The notes beneath the pieces were generated by a model. The model did no database searches, was not told where the DNA came from, and was given only the letters and a program-made list of their open reading frames with translations. Below are positions 25,906 through 34,612 of a stretch of DNA of 64,000 nucleotides, piece after piece (within the stretch, counting starts at the first letter, position 1; every line of letters starts with the position of its first letter). A program made the position numbers and the translations under genes. This stretch comes from Formosa haliotis (GTDB lineage: Bacteria > Bacteroidota > Bacteroidia > Flavobacteriales > Flavobacteriaceae), in assembly GCF_001685485.1 (NCBI RefSeq), contig NZ_BDEL01000001.1, forward strand, positions 2,973,501 through 3,037,500, written 5' to 3'.

Positions 25906-26466
25906 ATGAAAAATTTAAAAGATAAGACCGTTGCTATTTTAGCAACGAACGGATTTGAAGAAAGTGAATTAAAATCGCCTAAAGAAGCCTTGTTAGAAGC
26001 AGGAGCCGAAGTACACATCGTGTCTCTAGAATCTGGAGATATTAAAGCTTGGGCAAATGGCAATTGGGGAGATAATTATAAAGTAGATAAAACATTAGAT
26101 GAAGTATCGGAGTCAGACTATAACGCTCTTGTACTTCCTGGCGGCGTAATAAACCCAGATTTACTACGTCGAGAAGATAAGGCAGTACGTTTTGTAAAGT
26201 CGTTTTTTAAAAACCAAAAACCTGTAGCGGCTATTTGCCACGGCCCTTGGTTATTGGCAGAAGCCGATGTGTTAGAAGGCCGACAAGTAACCTCTTTCCA
26301 TTCTATAAAAACCGATATTAAAAACGCTGGTGCTGAATGGGTAGATAAAGAAGTTGTGGTCGACCATGGTTTAGTGACTAGTCGCTCACCAAAAGATTTA
26401 CCGGCTTTTAATGCCAAGCTTATAGAAGAAATTAAAGAAGGTAAGCATGAGAAGCAAACGGCATAA
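25906..26466 (+). CDS. DJ-1/PfpI-family protein (class I glutamine amidotransferase-like)
   Basis: A cytoplasmic protein of 186 residues from the ATG at 25906; a TTG two codons upstream is also in frame. The Cys in the nucleophile elbow (AAICHGPWLL) and the following His are conserved, and the Glu before DYNALVLPGG is replaced by the family's usual early acidic residue (NGFEESEL). Members act as proteases, chaperones or glyoxalase/deglycase-like enzymes. The sequence closest to memory is the YhbO/PfpI group with SFHSIKTDIKNAGAEW. Monocistronic with terminator at 26488. Confidence 0.88.
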   Translation: MKNLKDKTVAILATNGFEESELKSPKEALLEAGAEVHIVSLESGDIKAWANGNWGDNYKVDKTLDEVSESDYNALVLPGGVINPDLLRREDKAVRFVKSFFKNQKPVAAICHGPWLLAEADVLEGRQVTSFHSIKTDIKNAGAEWVDKEVVVDHGLVTSRSPKDLPAFNAKLIEEIKEGKHEKQTA

Positions 26467-26487
26467 CCGTAAGTAAGCTCATTTACT

Positions 26488-26520
26488 AAAAGGTTAGATT
26501 TTAGAAGGTCTAACCTTTTT
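26488..26520 (+). terminator. Terminator of the DJ-1/PfpI gene
   Basis: Stem AAAAGGTTAGA (26488-26498) / TCTAACCTTTT (26509-26519), then T. Confidence 0.8.
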
Positions 26521-26590
26521 TACTATGTCATTATAAAAAAGAATATCTAAAGTAAGCTTCTAATAATTTTCGCGTAATAAATTTATAGGT

Positions 26591-27400
26591 ATGAAAAAAC
26601 TACTACAACTAGCCAATGCACTTAGTTTTATAGGTATGGTTATTTTAAACTATCTTTCTAATACGGGGATATTAAATAATACCACTATTGGTGAAGTGTC
26701 TAAACACTACACGACTTTATTTACACCGGCAAGTTATGCCTTTTCCATTTGGGGATTAATTTATGTGTTGGTTCTAGGGTTTGTTATTTACCAAGGACGG
26801 AGTTTGTTTGTAACCGTAAGAGACGACGATTTTGTGCTAAAAACGGGTTGGTGGTTTGTGTTATCTTGTATTGCTAATTGTTTATGGATTGTGGCATGGA
26901 TTTATGAATATACCTTGTTATCTTCTGTATTTATTTTTGTGCTACTCTTTGCGTTAATCCAAATCGTTTTAAAACATAAAATGGAATTGTATGACGCTCC
27001 AATTTCTGTAATTGCTTTTCTGTGGTGGCCTTTTGTGTTTTATAGTGGTTGGATTACGGTAGCAAGTATCGCAAACGTATCGGCAGTATTAGTAAAATAT
27101 AATTGGGATGGTTTTGGGCTATCGCCAACCTTTTGGGCGGTGAGTGTCATTGCCATAGCAACGATTATAAATTTAGTAGTAACTTGGAGAAGAAATATGA
27201 GAGAATTTGCCTTAGTTGGTGCTTGGGCTCTAGTGGCTATTTATGTAGCCAATAACGCTATAAACATGACTGTTGCTTATACAGCCCTAGGTGCAGCAAT
27301 ACTTTTAACGGTAAGTAGTTTGTATCAAGGGTATATAAATAGAGAGACGAATCCGGTAACGAAGTGTTTGGAGTTTTTTAAAACACGAAAATTGAGTTAA
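26591..27400 (+). CDS. TspO/MBR-like tryptophan-rich membrane protein
   Basis: An integral membrane protein of 269 residues with about seven to eight helices. The N-terminal half resembles the TspO/MBR fold in its FTPASYAFSIWGLIYVLV motif and Trp-rich helices (WWFVLSCIANCLWIVAWIYE, and FLWWPFVFYSGW). It is longer than a five-helix TspO. TspO proteins bind tetrapyrroles or act in stress regulation; the role of the long Bacteroidota form is not known. It is convergent with the helicase gene, 33 bp apart. Confidence 0.75.
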   Translation: MKKLLQLANALSFIGMVILNYLSNTGILNNTTIGEVSKHYTTLFTPASYAFSIWGLIYVLVLGFVIYQGRSLFVTVRDDDFVLKTGWWFVLSCIANCLWIVAWIYEYTLLSSVFIFVLLFALIQIVLKHKMELYDAPISVIAFLWWPFVFYSGWITVASIANVSAVLVKYNWDGFGLSPTFWAVSVIAIATIINLVVTWRRNMREFALVGAWALVAIYVANNAINMTVAYTALGAAILLTVSSLYQGYINRETNPVTKCLEFFKTRKLS

Positions 27401-27433
27401 CCATTGATTGTGTTTATAAGTTTGAAAATTTAC

Positions 27434-30400
27434 CTAGCCTACCGAAAGCTTTGCAGCATCTTTCCATAGGTAATGTGGTAGAGGTTCGCTGAGTTCCCAA
27501 TTAATGCTCATGGGCTTAGATCCATAATGGTCTTTTAGTTCTCCTTCACCAATAAATACATAACCATTACTATTGCCAAATTCATTTTTTGCTTTTTCTC
27601 TAACAAAAAGTAGAATTTTTTTATCTGTTTTTTTATGATTGATATACGATAATCCTTTACCAGAATCTGGTCTAGCAGAGTTCTGTGTTTGCCAATGAAA
27701 CAATAATTCATTTACAGCATAATCATCGTACATTGTGGTTGGTGAGAAATTTTCTTCAGATTTAATAAGATTAATGAAAAGTATTTCTGTATTCAATTCT
27801 TTATTTAAAGCAGCACCTTCTCTATTGGATGATTTTTTATGGAAAGTACTTAAGTTAAAGGCGCTTAAAATTTGGTCTCTTGTATAACGACTATGAAGCT
27901 TTAAAGGTTGTTTATATGGAAGGTGTATAGGTAATTCTTTGAAATCTATTTTTTCAATTAAAATTTCTAACACCTCTGTTATTTCTTCAACCAAAATGCG
28001 GTTTAGTCCAATGGCCTGTATGCTTTTTTCTAAAGATTCGAAACCTCCTTCTTTCTGCCAAACATCATAATGAAACATGAGAAGCATTGTTCTTTCGCCG
28101 GTATTAAAATCGGAAATATTTATATTGAACTTTAGTTTTGCAATGTTTAGTAGAAAAGTAAAATAGCTTAACGATTGTGTTGATAGCCATTTGTTAGAGA
28201 TTGCAGATACAATTTCCTTTTCATTTGTTGAATTGAAGTCATTTATTCTTCCTGCCAGTTGACATAAGCGTTTCCAACTTCCTCTTTTGTAAATAGTTTG
28301 TAAAGGAATATTGTAAAAGGAACTAAAGTTTCCTAAAGTTAATGGTAAATAGGTGTCATGTTGAAACTGTTGAATTTTTTGAATTAGTTTGTTTTTGGTT
28401 AAAGATGTTGCTGCAGAGATGTTTTTTAGAATCGTTTCTTTAGTCTTTTTTTCTAAGACAATAGAGCAACCCAAAGGTAGGTGTGGAAAATCATCTTCTA
28501 TTTCTTTTAAAACAGTTGTATTTGTTTTACCAATTAAGGCTCTAAATTTGCTTTCAAAATTATATTCGGGTTTTGAGTTTCCCACAAAATCTAAAACCGT
28601 TAAACAGTCTTTCTCATCATGTAATCTTAAACCTCTTCCTAATTGTTGCAGAAAAATGGTTAAACTCTCTGTAGGTCGCAAAAAAAGAATAGTATCGATT
28701 TCTGGGATGTCTACTCCTTCATTAAATATGTCTACTACAAACAAATAATTAATATCTTTTTTCTCTAAATCTCGTCGAATTGAATCTCTGTTGTTAGAAT
28801 TTTGACTTGTTAAATAATCGGCTTTAAATCCAGCCAATGTAAATTTTTCGGCCATGTATTTCGCATGCTCCATAGAGACACAGTAGCCTAAAGCTCTAAC
28901 GTCATATTTGTCTTTTGTATACTTTTCTAGGGCATCAATTATTTCTCTAACTCTTCTGTCGCTTTCTGTATATAAATTTGTAAGCTCGCTAGCAACATAT
29001 TTACCTCTTTGCCACTTAACATTGGTTAAATCAATGCTGTCTGTGATTCCGAAATATTGAAAAGGACATAGAAGCTTTCTATTCATAGCTTCGGGTAACC
29101 TTATTTCTGCTGCAATTTTATTATCAAAATCCTCTAAAATATCACCGCCATCCATACGTTCTGGTGTGGCTGTAAGCCCGAGCAAAATTTTTGGATTAAA
29201 GTAATTAATAATCTCTCGATAACTGCTAGCTATTTGGTGATGGCACTCATCAATAATGATATAATCGTAATACTCCTTTGTTAAATTATGGTCTTTAAGT
29301 TGATTATTTACCGTTTGAACAGAAGCAAATACAAATTCAAAATTATCAGGTACATATCCGTCTACCCATAATTCACCAATATTATTATTTCTTAGAATAC
29401 CCTGAAAAGTGGAAAGAGACTTTTGAAGTATTTCTTTTCTATGAGCAAGAAAAAGAAGTCTAGACGAATTATTTGCTTCTTTAAACCGTTTATAATCAAA
29501 AGCAGAAATAACTGTTTTTCCTGTTCCAGTAGCAGCTACTACTAAATTTCGGTATCTGTTATGAATACTCCTTTCTACTTCTAATTTTTCTAAAACTTCA
29601 AGTTGATATGGAAATGGTTTAATGTCGAAAAAAGCAGTTAAATTCTCAAAAGGCTTGCTAAACTTGCTTTGTTTTAGAGCATTTTGAAGTTTGTCTTTAT
29701 GGATGGAGTCGTCAAATAGTTCGAAGTCATCACTTTGCCAATACGCATCAAAAGTCTTTTGAAATTTGTCTATGATGTGACTAACTTCCTTCGTTGTAAT
29801 TTTTAAGTTCCATTCAAGTCCATCAGTTAAAGCCGATCTCGAAAAATTTGAGGAGCCGATATAGGCTGTATGGAATCCTGAGTCTCTATAGAATAAATAC
29901 GCTTTGGCGTGTAATCGTTCGTTGGATGTGTTATACGATATTTTTACTTCAGTATTTGGGAGTTTCGCTAGTAATTGGATTGCTTTATAGTCGGTAGCTC
30001 CAATATAAGTTGTGGTAATTATTTTTAGTTTTCCACCACGTTCGGTAAATTCCCTTAATTCCTTTTCAAGAATTATGATGCCTTTAAATTTTATAAAAGA
30101 AACTAATAAATGGATTTGATTAGATGATAAAATCTCTTTTTTTAGTTCACTTTCTAAGGATAATCCGCCATTTCCCCCAGTAAAAAGTTCACTTTGAGTT
30201 AATGTTGTATACGGTGTTATCTCTTTAAGGCGTAAATCTAGATTTGAAAAATGAGCGTCGGTTTTGGAAAAGACAGCTTTTAGAATTTCACCTTCTATAT
30301 GTATTAAATCATCATTAAATTCCTGTTTGTTTAGTTCTTCTTTAAGTAGATTAATTATTTTATTAGCTATTTTAATTTGTTCATCTACCTTGGTTTTTCC

Positions 30401-30571
30401 TATAATATTAAAAGCCTGTTTTATAGTTTTTGCTAAATGTTTAGATAGAATATTTGAAGCCTCTTCTTTATCTATTAGGCTTCGTTTTAAAAAGAATTGG
30501 TCGGTATCTAGTTCGCTTAGTTTTGTATTTATAAGCTGCGTTATTAATTCTTCGTAAATACCTTGATTCAT
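27434..30571 (-). CDS. PLD-nuclease / superfamily 2 helicase with DUF3427 domain
   Basis: A DNA-acting ATPase of 1045 residues from ATG 30571; a longer frame to 30616 overlaps the NUDIX gene more and is less likely. Order: N-terminal helical part; PLD-type (HKD) domain with RLHAKAYLFY and YIGSSNFS near residues 220-250; SF2 helicase with AATGTGKT, IIIDECHH, GLTATPERMDG and QQLGRGLRLHD; then a long linker and DUF3427 C-terminus (FHWQTQNSARPDSGKGLSYI). One HKD motif is visible. Its ATG overlaps the NUDIX stop (ATGA), so they are translationally coupled. Sampled lines are markedly more A+T-rich than polA. A defence or repair role is inference. Confidence 0.88.
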   Translation of the reverse strand: MNQGIYEELITQLINTKLSELDTDQFFLKRSLIDKEEASNILSKHLAKTIKQAFNIIGKTKVDEQIKIANKIINLLKEELNKQEFNDDLIHIEGEILKAVFSKTDAHFSNLDLRLKEITPYTTLTQSELFTGGNGGLSLESELKKEILSSNQIHLLVSFIKFKGIIILEKELREFTERGGKLKIITTTYIGATDYKAIQLLAKLPNTEVKISYNTSNERLHAKAYLFYRDSGFHTAYIGSSNFSRSALTDGLEWNLKITTKEVSHIIDKFQKTFDAYWQSDDFELFDDSIHKDKLQNALKQSKFSKPFENLTAFFDIKPFPYQLEVLEKLEVERSIHNRYRNLVVAATGTGKTVISAFDYKRFKEANNSSRLLFLAHRKEILQKSLSTFQGILRNNNIGELWVDGYVPDNFEFVFASVQTVNNQLKDHNLTKEYYDYIIIDECHHQIASSYREIINYFNPKILLGLTATPERMDGGDILEDFDNKIAAEIRLPEAMNRKLLCPFQYFGITDSIDLTNVKWQRGKYVASELTNLYTESDRRVREIIDALEKYTKDKYDVRALGYCVSMEHAKYMAEKFTLAGFKADYLTSQNSNNRDSIRRDLEKKDINYLFVVDIFNEGVDIPEIDTILFLRPTESLTIFLQQLGRGLRLHDEKDCLTVLDFVGNSKPEYNFESKFRALIGKTNTTVLKEIEDDFPHLPLGCSIVLEKKTKETILKNISAATSLTKNKLIQKIQQFQHDTYLPLTLGNFSSFYNIPLQTIYKRGSWKRLCQLAGRINDFNSTNEKEIVSAISNKWLSTQSLSYFTFLLNIAKLKFNINISDFNTGERTMLLMFHYDVWQKEGGFESLEKSIQAIGLNRILVEEITEVLEILIEKIDFKELPIHLPYKQPLKLHSRYTRDQILSAFNLSTFHKKSSNREGAALNKELNTEILFINLIKSEENFSPTTMYDDYAVNELLFHWQTQNSARPDSGKGLSYINHKKTDKKILLFVREKAKNEFGNSNGYVFIGEGELKDHYGSKPMSINWELSEPLPHYLWKDAAKLSVG

Positions 30572-30954
30572 AAGTTTAAATATTCTTTTAAAATAGGCAA
30601 GTCTGCTTCTGCCCAATCTAAATTAAGCAATTCTTTATGGTTAGCTAATATAAAATTACAATGTTCTTTAAGTTTTAATTCTCCTGAAGCAAATTCTGCT
30701 AGGAAGGGAATAAGTTTAATTTTGAAAGTAGGGTATTCATGAATTACAGGTGTAAGTCTGTCTTGTACCTTAATTCGAATATTTAATTCTTCAAAAATCT
30801 CTCTATGAATACAGTCAATTTCGGTTTCTCCCGATTCAATTTTTCCTCCAGCAAACTCCCATTTCAATGGTAATTTCATGGTTTTACTTCTTTGAACAGC
30901 CAAAGTTTTATCTTCAAACTGAATTATAGCACAAGTAACAGAGATAGTTTTCAT
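30568..30954 (-). CDS. MutT-like NUDIX hydrolase
   Basis: A pyrophosphohydrolase of 128 residues, probably acting on oxidised or non-standard (d)NTPs. The NUDIX box GKIESGETEIDCIHREIFEE and the preceding KWEFAGG match the MutT/8-oxo-dGTP and CTP-type group. It starts 3 bp after the polA stop and its own stop overlaps the helicase start by 4 bp, so the three form one transcript. The short C-terminal part ending PILKEYLNL is complete. Confidence 0.88.
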   Translation of the reverse strand: MKTISVTCAIIQFEDKTLAVQRSKTMKLPLKWEFAGGKIESGETEIDCIHREIFEELNIRIKVQDRLTPVIHEYPTFKIKLIPFLAEFASGELKLKEHCNFILANHKELLNLDWAEADLPILKEYLNL

Positions 30955-30957
30955 TTA

Positions 30958-33789
30958 CTAATGCGCCTCCAACCAGTTATCACCAGTATCTAGTTCAACA
31001 TCTAAAGGGACATCGAGTTTAAACGCATTTTCCATTTCTGTTTTAACCAGTGTTTTAATGGTTTCCAATTCTGGTTTATATACGTCGAACACCAATTCAT
31101 CATGTACTTGTAGGAGCATTTTAGTTTTAAATTGGCCTGCAGTTAATTTTTCATGTATATTAATCATGGCCAGTTTTATAATATCGGCAGCACTTCCTTG
31201 GATAGGGGCGTTAACGGCATTTCGTTCTGCTGCACCACGAACCACTGCATTTCTGGAATTGATGTCTTTTAAATAGCGACGGCGGCCTAGTACGGTTTGT
31301 ACGTAGCCGTTATCGCGTGCAAAATCGACCAATTCGCTCATATAGGTTCTCAGTTTTGGATAGGTTTTGTAATAGGTATCGATAAGGTCTTTAGACTCGC
31401 TTCGTGACAGATTGGTCTGGTTGCTTAATCCGAAAGCCGATACCCCATACACAATCCCGAAATTCACCGTTTTAGCATTGCTACGTTGCTCTCTTGTAAC
31501 CTCGGCTAAAGGCACATTAAATACTTTGGCAGCAGTCGAGGCATGAATGTCTTCGCCATTTTTAAAGGCTTCAATCATGGTTTCTTCCTGACTCAACGCC
31601 GCAATAATACGAAGTTCTATTTGGGAATAATCGGCAGCAAGTAAAGTGTAGTCTTCATTTCTCGGAATAAAGGCTTTACGCACTTGTCGGCCACGTTCGG
31701 TACGAATCGGGATATTCTGTAAATTCGGGTTGTTACTACTTAAACGTCCAGTTGCGGCAACAGTTTGCATATAATCTGTGTGTACGCGACCTGTAGATGG
31801 TTCTACTTGTAATGGCAAGGCATCGACATAAGTGCTTTTTAGTTTTGCGAGTCCGCGGTAATCTAAAATATGCTGAATAATGGCGTGGTCTTTCGCTAAG
31901 TACGATAAAATATCTTCGGAAGTTGCAAACTGCCCAGATTTGGTTTTTTTAGGTTTGTCTACCAGTTTCATTTTTCCGAACAAAATATCACCCAACTGTT
32001 TAGGCGATGCAATATTGAATTCCTCGCCGGCTGCTGTAAATATGTTGTCTTGCAGGGTTGCAATATCGTTGTTTAGCGCAGTAGCCAACTCGTTTAAAAA
32101 GGGCACATCTAAATTGATGCCTTCCAGTTCCATATCGGCTAACACGCGAACCAAAGGAATCTCGATATCGTTAAATAAGGTTTGGGTGTTGGCCTGGCCT
32201 AATTCGTTTTCAAAATGCTCTTTGAGTTGCAGAGTGATATCGGCATCTTCAACCGCATATTCCGTTTGTTTATCTAGAGGTACTTGTCGCATAGACAACT
32301 GATTTTTTCCTTTTTTACCAATCAGGTCTACAATTGGAATCGGTGTGTAATTTAAATAGGTTTCGGCCAAAACATCCATGTTGTGTCGCATATCTGGATT
32401 AATAAGATAATGCGCTAACATGGTGTCGAACAACGGGCCTTTAACCGTGATATTATATTTATGAAGTACTTTAATGTCGTACTTTAAATTCTGACCAATT
32501 TTTTGAATGTCTTCCGATTCAAAAAACGGACGCAGTTGCTCGATAAGGTCTTGAGCTTCGGTTTTATCTTCTGGAAACGGCAGGTAAAATCCTTTACCAA
32601 CTTCCCAAGAGAATGCAATCCCAACCAATTCTGCAGTTAACGGATTCAAGCCTGTGGTTTCTGTATCGAAACATACACTGTTTTGCTTCATTAAATTTTT
32701 AATGAAGAGTTTTGTAGCCATACCACTCGCTATACTTTGGTAAAAATGCGAGGTGTTTTCTGCTGTTTTTCTTTGGTTAGGATCTGTAGTTGTAGTATCT
32801 GTTTGCGTTCCTGGATCTCCGCCAAATAAAGAGAATTGTCCGGCTCCCGCTGTAGAATTTGATGGCGCTGTTGTTTGGCTAGGCTGTTCTGCCGTAGTGT
32901 CTGTGCTTACTGCAAACGTTTTTTCAAAATTATCTATTAATCGTCTAAATTCTAAGTCTTGGAAAATGGTTTTAACAGCTTCAATATCGGGGTGCGACAT
33001 TTCGAAATCTTCTTCATTAAAATCTACAGGAACATCGAGCATGATGGTCGCTAATTTTTTAGAAAGTAATCCTAGCTCCTTGGCGGCTTCAACCTTCTCT
33101 TTCATTTTGCCTTTTAACTCGTGTGTATTGGCTAAAAGGTTTTCCATGCTGCCGTATTGGGCAAGGAATTTCTTCGCAGTTTTTTCGCCTACACCTGGTA
33201 GACCAGGAATATTATCGGAGGAATCTCCCATCATTCCTAAAAAATCGATGACTTGTTCTGGGCGTTCTATTTCAAATTTTTTCAAGACTTCAGGAATGCC
33301 CCAAGTTTCGTAACCGCCTCCAAAAACAGGGCGGTACATAAAAATATTATCAGAAACCAATTGTGCAAAATCTTTATCTGGAGTCACCATAAAGGTTTGG
33401 TAGCCTTCTTTTTCGGCTTTTTTAGCTAGTGTACCGATTACGTCATCTGCTTCATAACCCTCTTTAACCATTATAGGAATGTGCATGGCTTCTAAAATAT
33501 TGCATATATATGGAATAGCAACTTTTATGGCTTCTGGGGTAGCATCGCGATTGGCTTTATAGGCCTCGAACATTTCGGTACGCTCGGCACTTCCACCTTT
33601 ATCAAAACACACAGCCAAATGGTCTGGACGTTCACGTTTAATAACATCTATTAAGGAGTTTGTAAATCCTAAAATAGCCGAAGTGTCTAAGCCTTTAGAG
33701 TTAATTCTTGGGTTTTTTATAAAAGCATAATAGCCACGAAAAATTAGGGCATAAGCATCGACTAAAAAAAGACGTTTTTGTTCTGACAT
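30958..33789 (-). CDS. polA: DNA polymerase I
   Basis: Repair and Okazaki-fragment polymerase. 943 residues: 5'-3' exonuclease/FEN domain (LFLVDAYALIFRGYYAF; DDVIGTLAKKAEKEGY; MMGDSSDNIPGLPGVGEKTA), a Ser/Thr-rich linker, a 3'-5' exonuclease with intact DTETTGLNP, and the polymerase palm (LLAADYSQIELRI; RSNAKTVNFGIVYGVSAFG; LLQVHDELVFDV). All three activities therefore look intact. It heads an operon with the NUDIX and helicase genes and has a promoter at 33812. Confidence 0.97.
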   Translation of the reverse strand: MSEQKRLFLVDAYALIFRGYYAFIKNPRINSKGLDTSAILGFTNSLIDVIKRERPDHLAVCFDKGGSAERTEMFEAYKANRDATPEAIKVAIPYICNILEAMHIPIMVKEGYEADDVIGTLAKKAEKEGYQTFMVTPDKDFAQLVSDNIFMYRPVFGGGYETWGIPEVLKKFEIERPEQVIDFLGMMGDSSDNIPGLPGVGEKTAKKFLAQYGSMENLLANTHELKGKMKEKVEAAKELGLLSKKLATIMLDVPVDFNEEDFEMSHPDIEAVKTIFQDLEFRRLIDNFEKTFAVSTDTTAEQPSQTTAPSNSTAGAGQFSLFGGDPGTQTDTTTTDPNQRKTAENTSHFYQSIASGMATKLFIKNLMKQNSVCFDTETTGLNPLTAELVGIAFSWEVGKGFYLPFPEDKTEAQDLIEQLRPFFESEDIQKIGQNLKYDIKVLHKYNITVKGPLFDTMLAHYLINPDMRHNMDVLAETYLNYTPIPIVDLIGKKGKNQLSMRQVPLDKQTEYAVEDADITLQLKEHFENELGQANTQTLFNDIEIPLVRVLADMELEGINLDVPFLNELATALNNDIATLQDNIFTAAGEEFNIASPKQLGDILFGKMKLVDKPKKTKSGQFATSEDILSYLAKDHAIIQHILDYRGLAKLKSTYVDALPLQVEPSTGRVHTDYMQTVAATGRLSSNNPNLQNIPIRTERGRQVRKAFIPRNEDYTLLAADYSQIELRIIAALSQEETMIEAFKNGEDIHASTAAKVFNVPLAEVTREQRSNAKTVNFGIVYGVSAFGLSNQTNLSRSESKDLIDTYYKTYPKLRTYMSELVDFARDNGYVQTVLGRRRYLKDINSRNAVVRGAAERNAVNAPIQGSAADIIKLAMINIHEKLTAGQFKTKMLLQVHDELVFDVYKPELETIKTLVKTEMENAFKLDVPLDVELDTGDNWLEAH

Positions 33790-33811
33790 GATTTTGATTT
33801 TGAAAGAATGT

Positions 33812-33842
33812 CAAATCTACAAAAAATGGTGTGTTATTCAGA
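33812..33842 (-). promoter_or_regulatory. Promoter of polA-NUDIX-helicase
   Basis: Minus-strand TCTG (complement of 33839-33842), 19 nt, perfect TAGATTTG (complement of 33812-33819). The start is predicted about 33807, leaving a leader of about 18 nt. Confidence 0.65.
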
Positions 33843-33988
33843 AATAAATTCAAGATGAGCCCAATTTAAATCATTATTAATTTAAAGTTGCTAATAATAC
33901 AGATTTGGGTTTTTATTATGTCGTGTTTTTCATGCCTTTTGGCCTTTATTATGTATTTTTAGTTCCTTAAATTAAGCAGAAAAGGAAT

Positions 33989-34612
33989 ATGCAGACCAGT
34001 AGACGAGAACAAAATAAAATTGAAAAACGGGAGCGAATTATTAAAGCTTCGCTGAGTTTGTTTTCGGAAAAAGGTTTAGAAAACACTTCTATAAGTGATA
34101 TTGTAGAAGTTAGCAAAATTGGAAGAGGTACGTTTTATAATTATTATAATACGCCAAAAGATGTGTTTTGCGAGATTATAGACCGGTTAAATTGCGAAAT
34201 TAATTTCGAAGTTAAAGAAGCGCAAGCTGGGGTAGATAATGCATACGATTTTTTATATGCTTCGTTTAAGGCGTATTTCGATTTGGTAAGCACTGGAAAA
34301 ATGGCTATGTTTCATAAAAATAATCAGAATCAGATTAGAAGCGTATCTTATAACAGTGAAAGCATTTTAAGTATAGTAAAAAACATGCAAGACGATATTA
34401 AGCGTTTTCCAGAAGTCTCTTTGGTAGACGATATGTATTTTAGAATGTTTAGCTTGGTGGCCATTTCGTCGGCTTCAGAATTATTTATCTGTTCGCATCA
34501 GAAATATTTTGAAGCATCGAAAGAAAAAATGGCACACTTTTTAGCAAATTTATTTGTGAAAGGATTGCATGATTTTTCGGCTTCTACTCATAATAACGCC
34601 TTAGATGTCTAA
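33989..34612 (+). CDS. TetR/AcrR-family transcriptional regulator
   Basis: A ligand-responsive DNA-binding protein of 207 residues, usually a repressor. The N-terminal HTH reads ERIIKASLSLFSEKGLENTS, then IVEVSKIGRGTFYNYYNTP, the hallmark of TetR. The C-terminal ligand domain is diverged. It overlaps the aldehyde dehydrogenase start by 8 bp, so both are produced together, and the regulator probably controls this pair in response to an aldehyde or lipid (inference). No clear operator palindrome was seen in the 200-bp gap before it. Confidence 0.9.
   Translation: MQTSRREQNKIEKRERIIKASLSLFSEKGLENTSISDIVEVSKIGRGTFYNYYNTPKDVFCEIIDRLNCEINFEVKEAQAGVDNAYDFLYASFKAYFDLVSTGKMAMFHKNNQNQIRSVSYNSESILSIVKNMQDDIKRFPEVSLVDDMYFRMFSLVAISSASELFICSHQKYFEASKEKMAHFLANLFVKGLHDFSASTHNNALDV

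Noticed and set aside
30572-30616. Extended start of the PLD-helicase
   Set aside because: It would overlap the NUDIX gene by 49 bp; MNQGIYEEL at 30571 gives the common ATGA overlap.
32753-33313. 186-codon plus-strand ORF inside polA
   Set aside because: Antisense shadow of polA with no promoter or protein-like features; polA in this region is strongly conserved.
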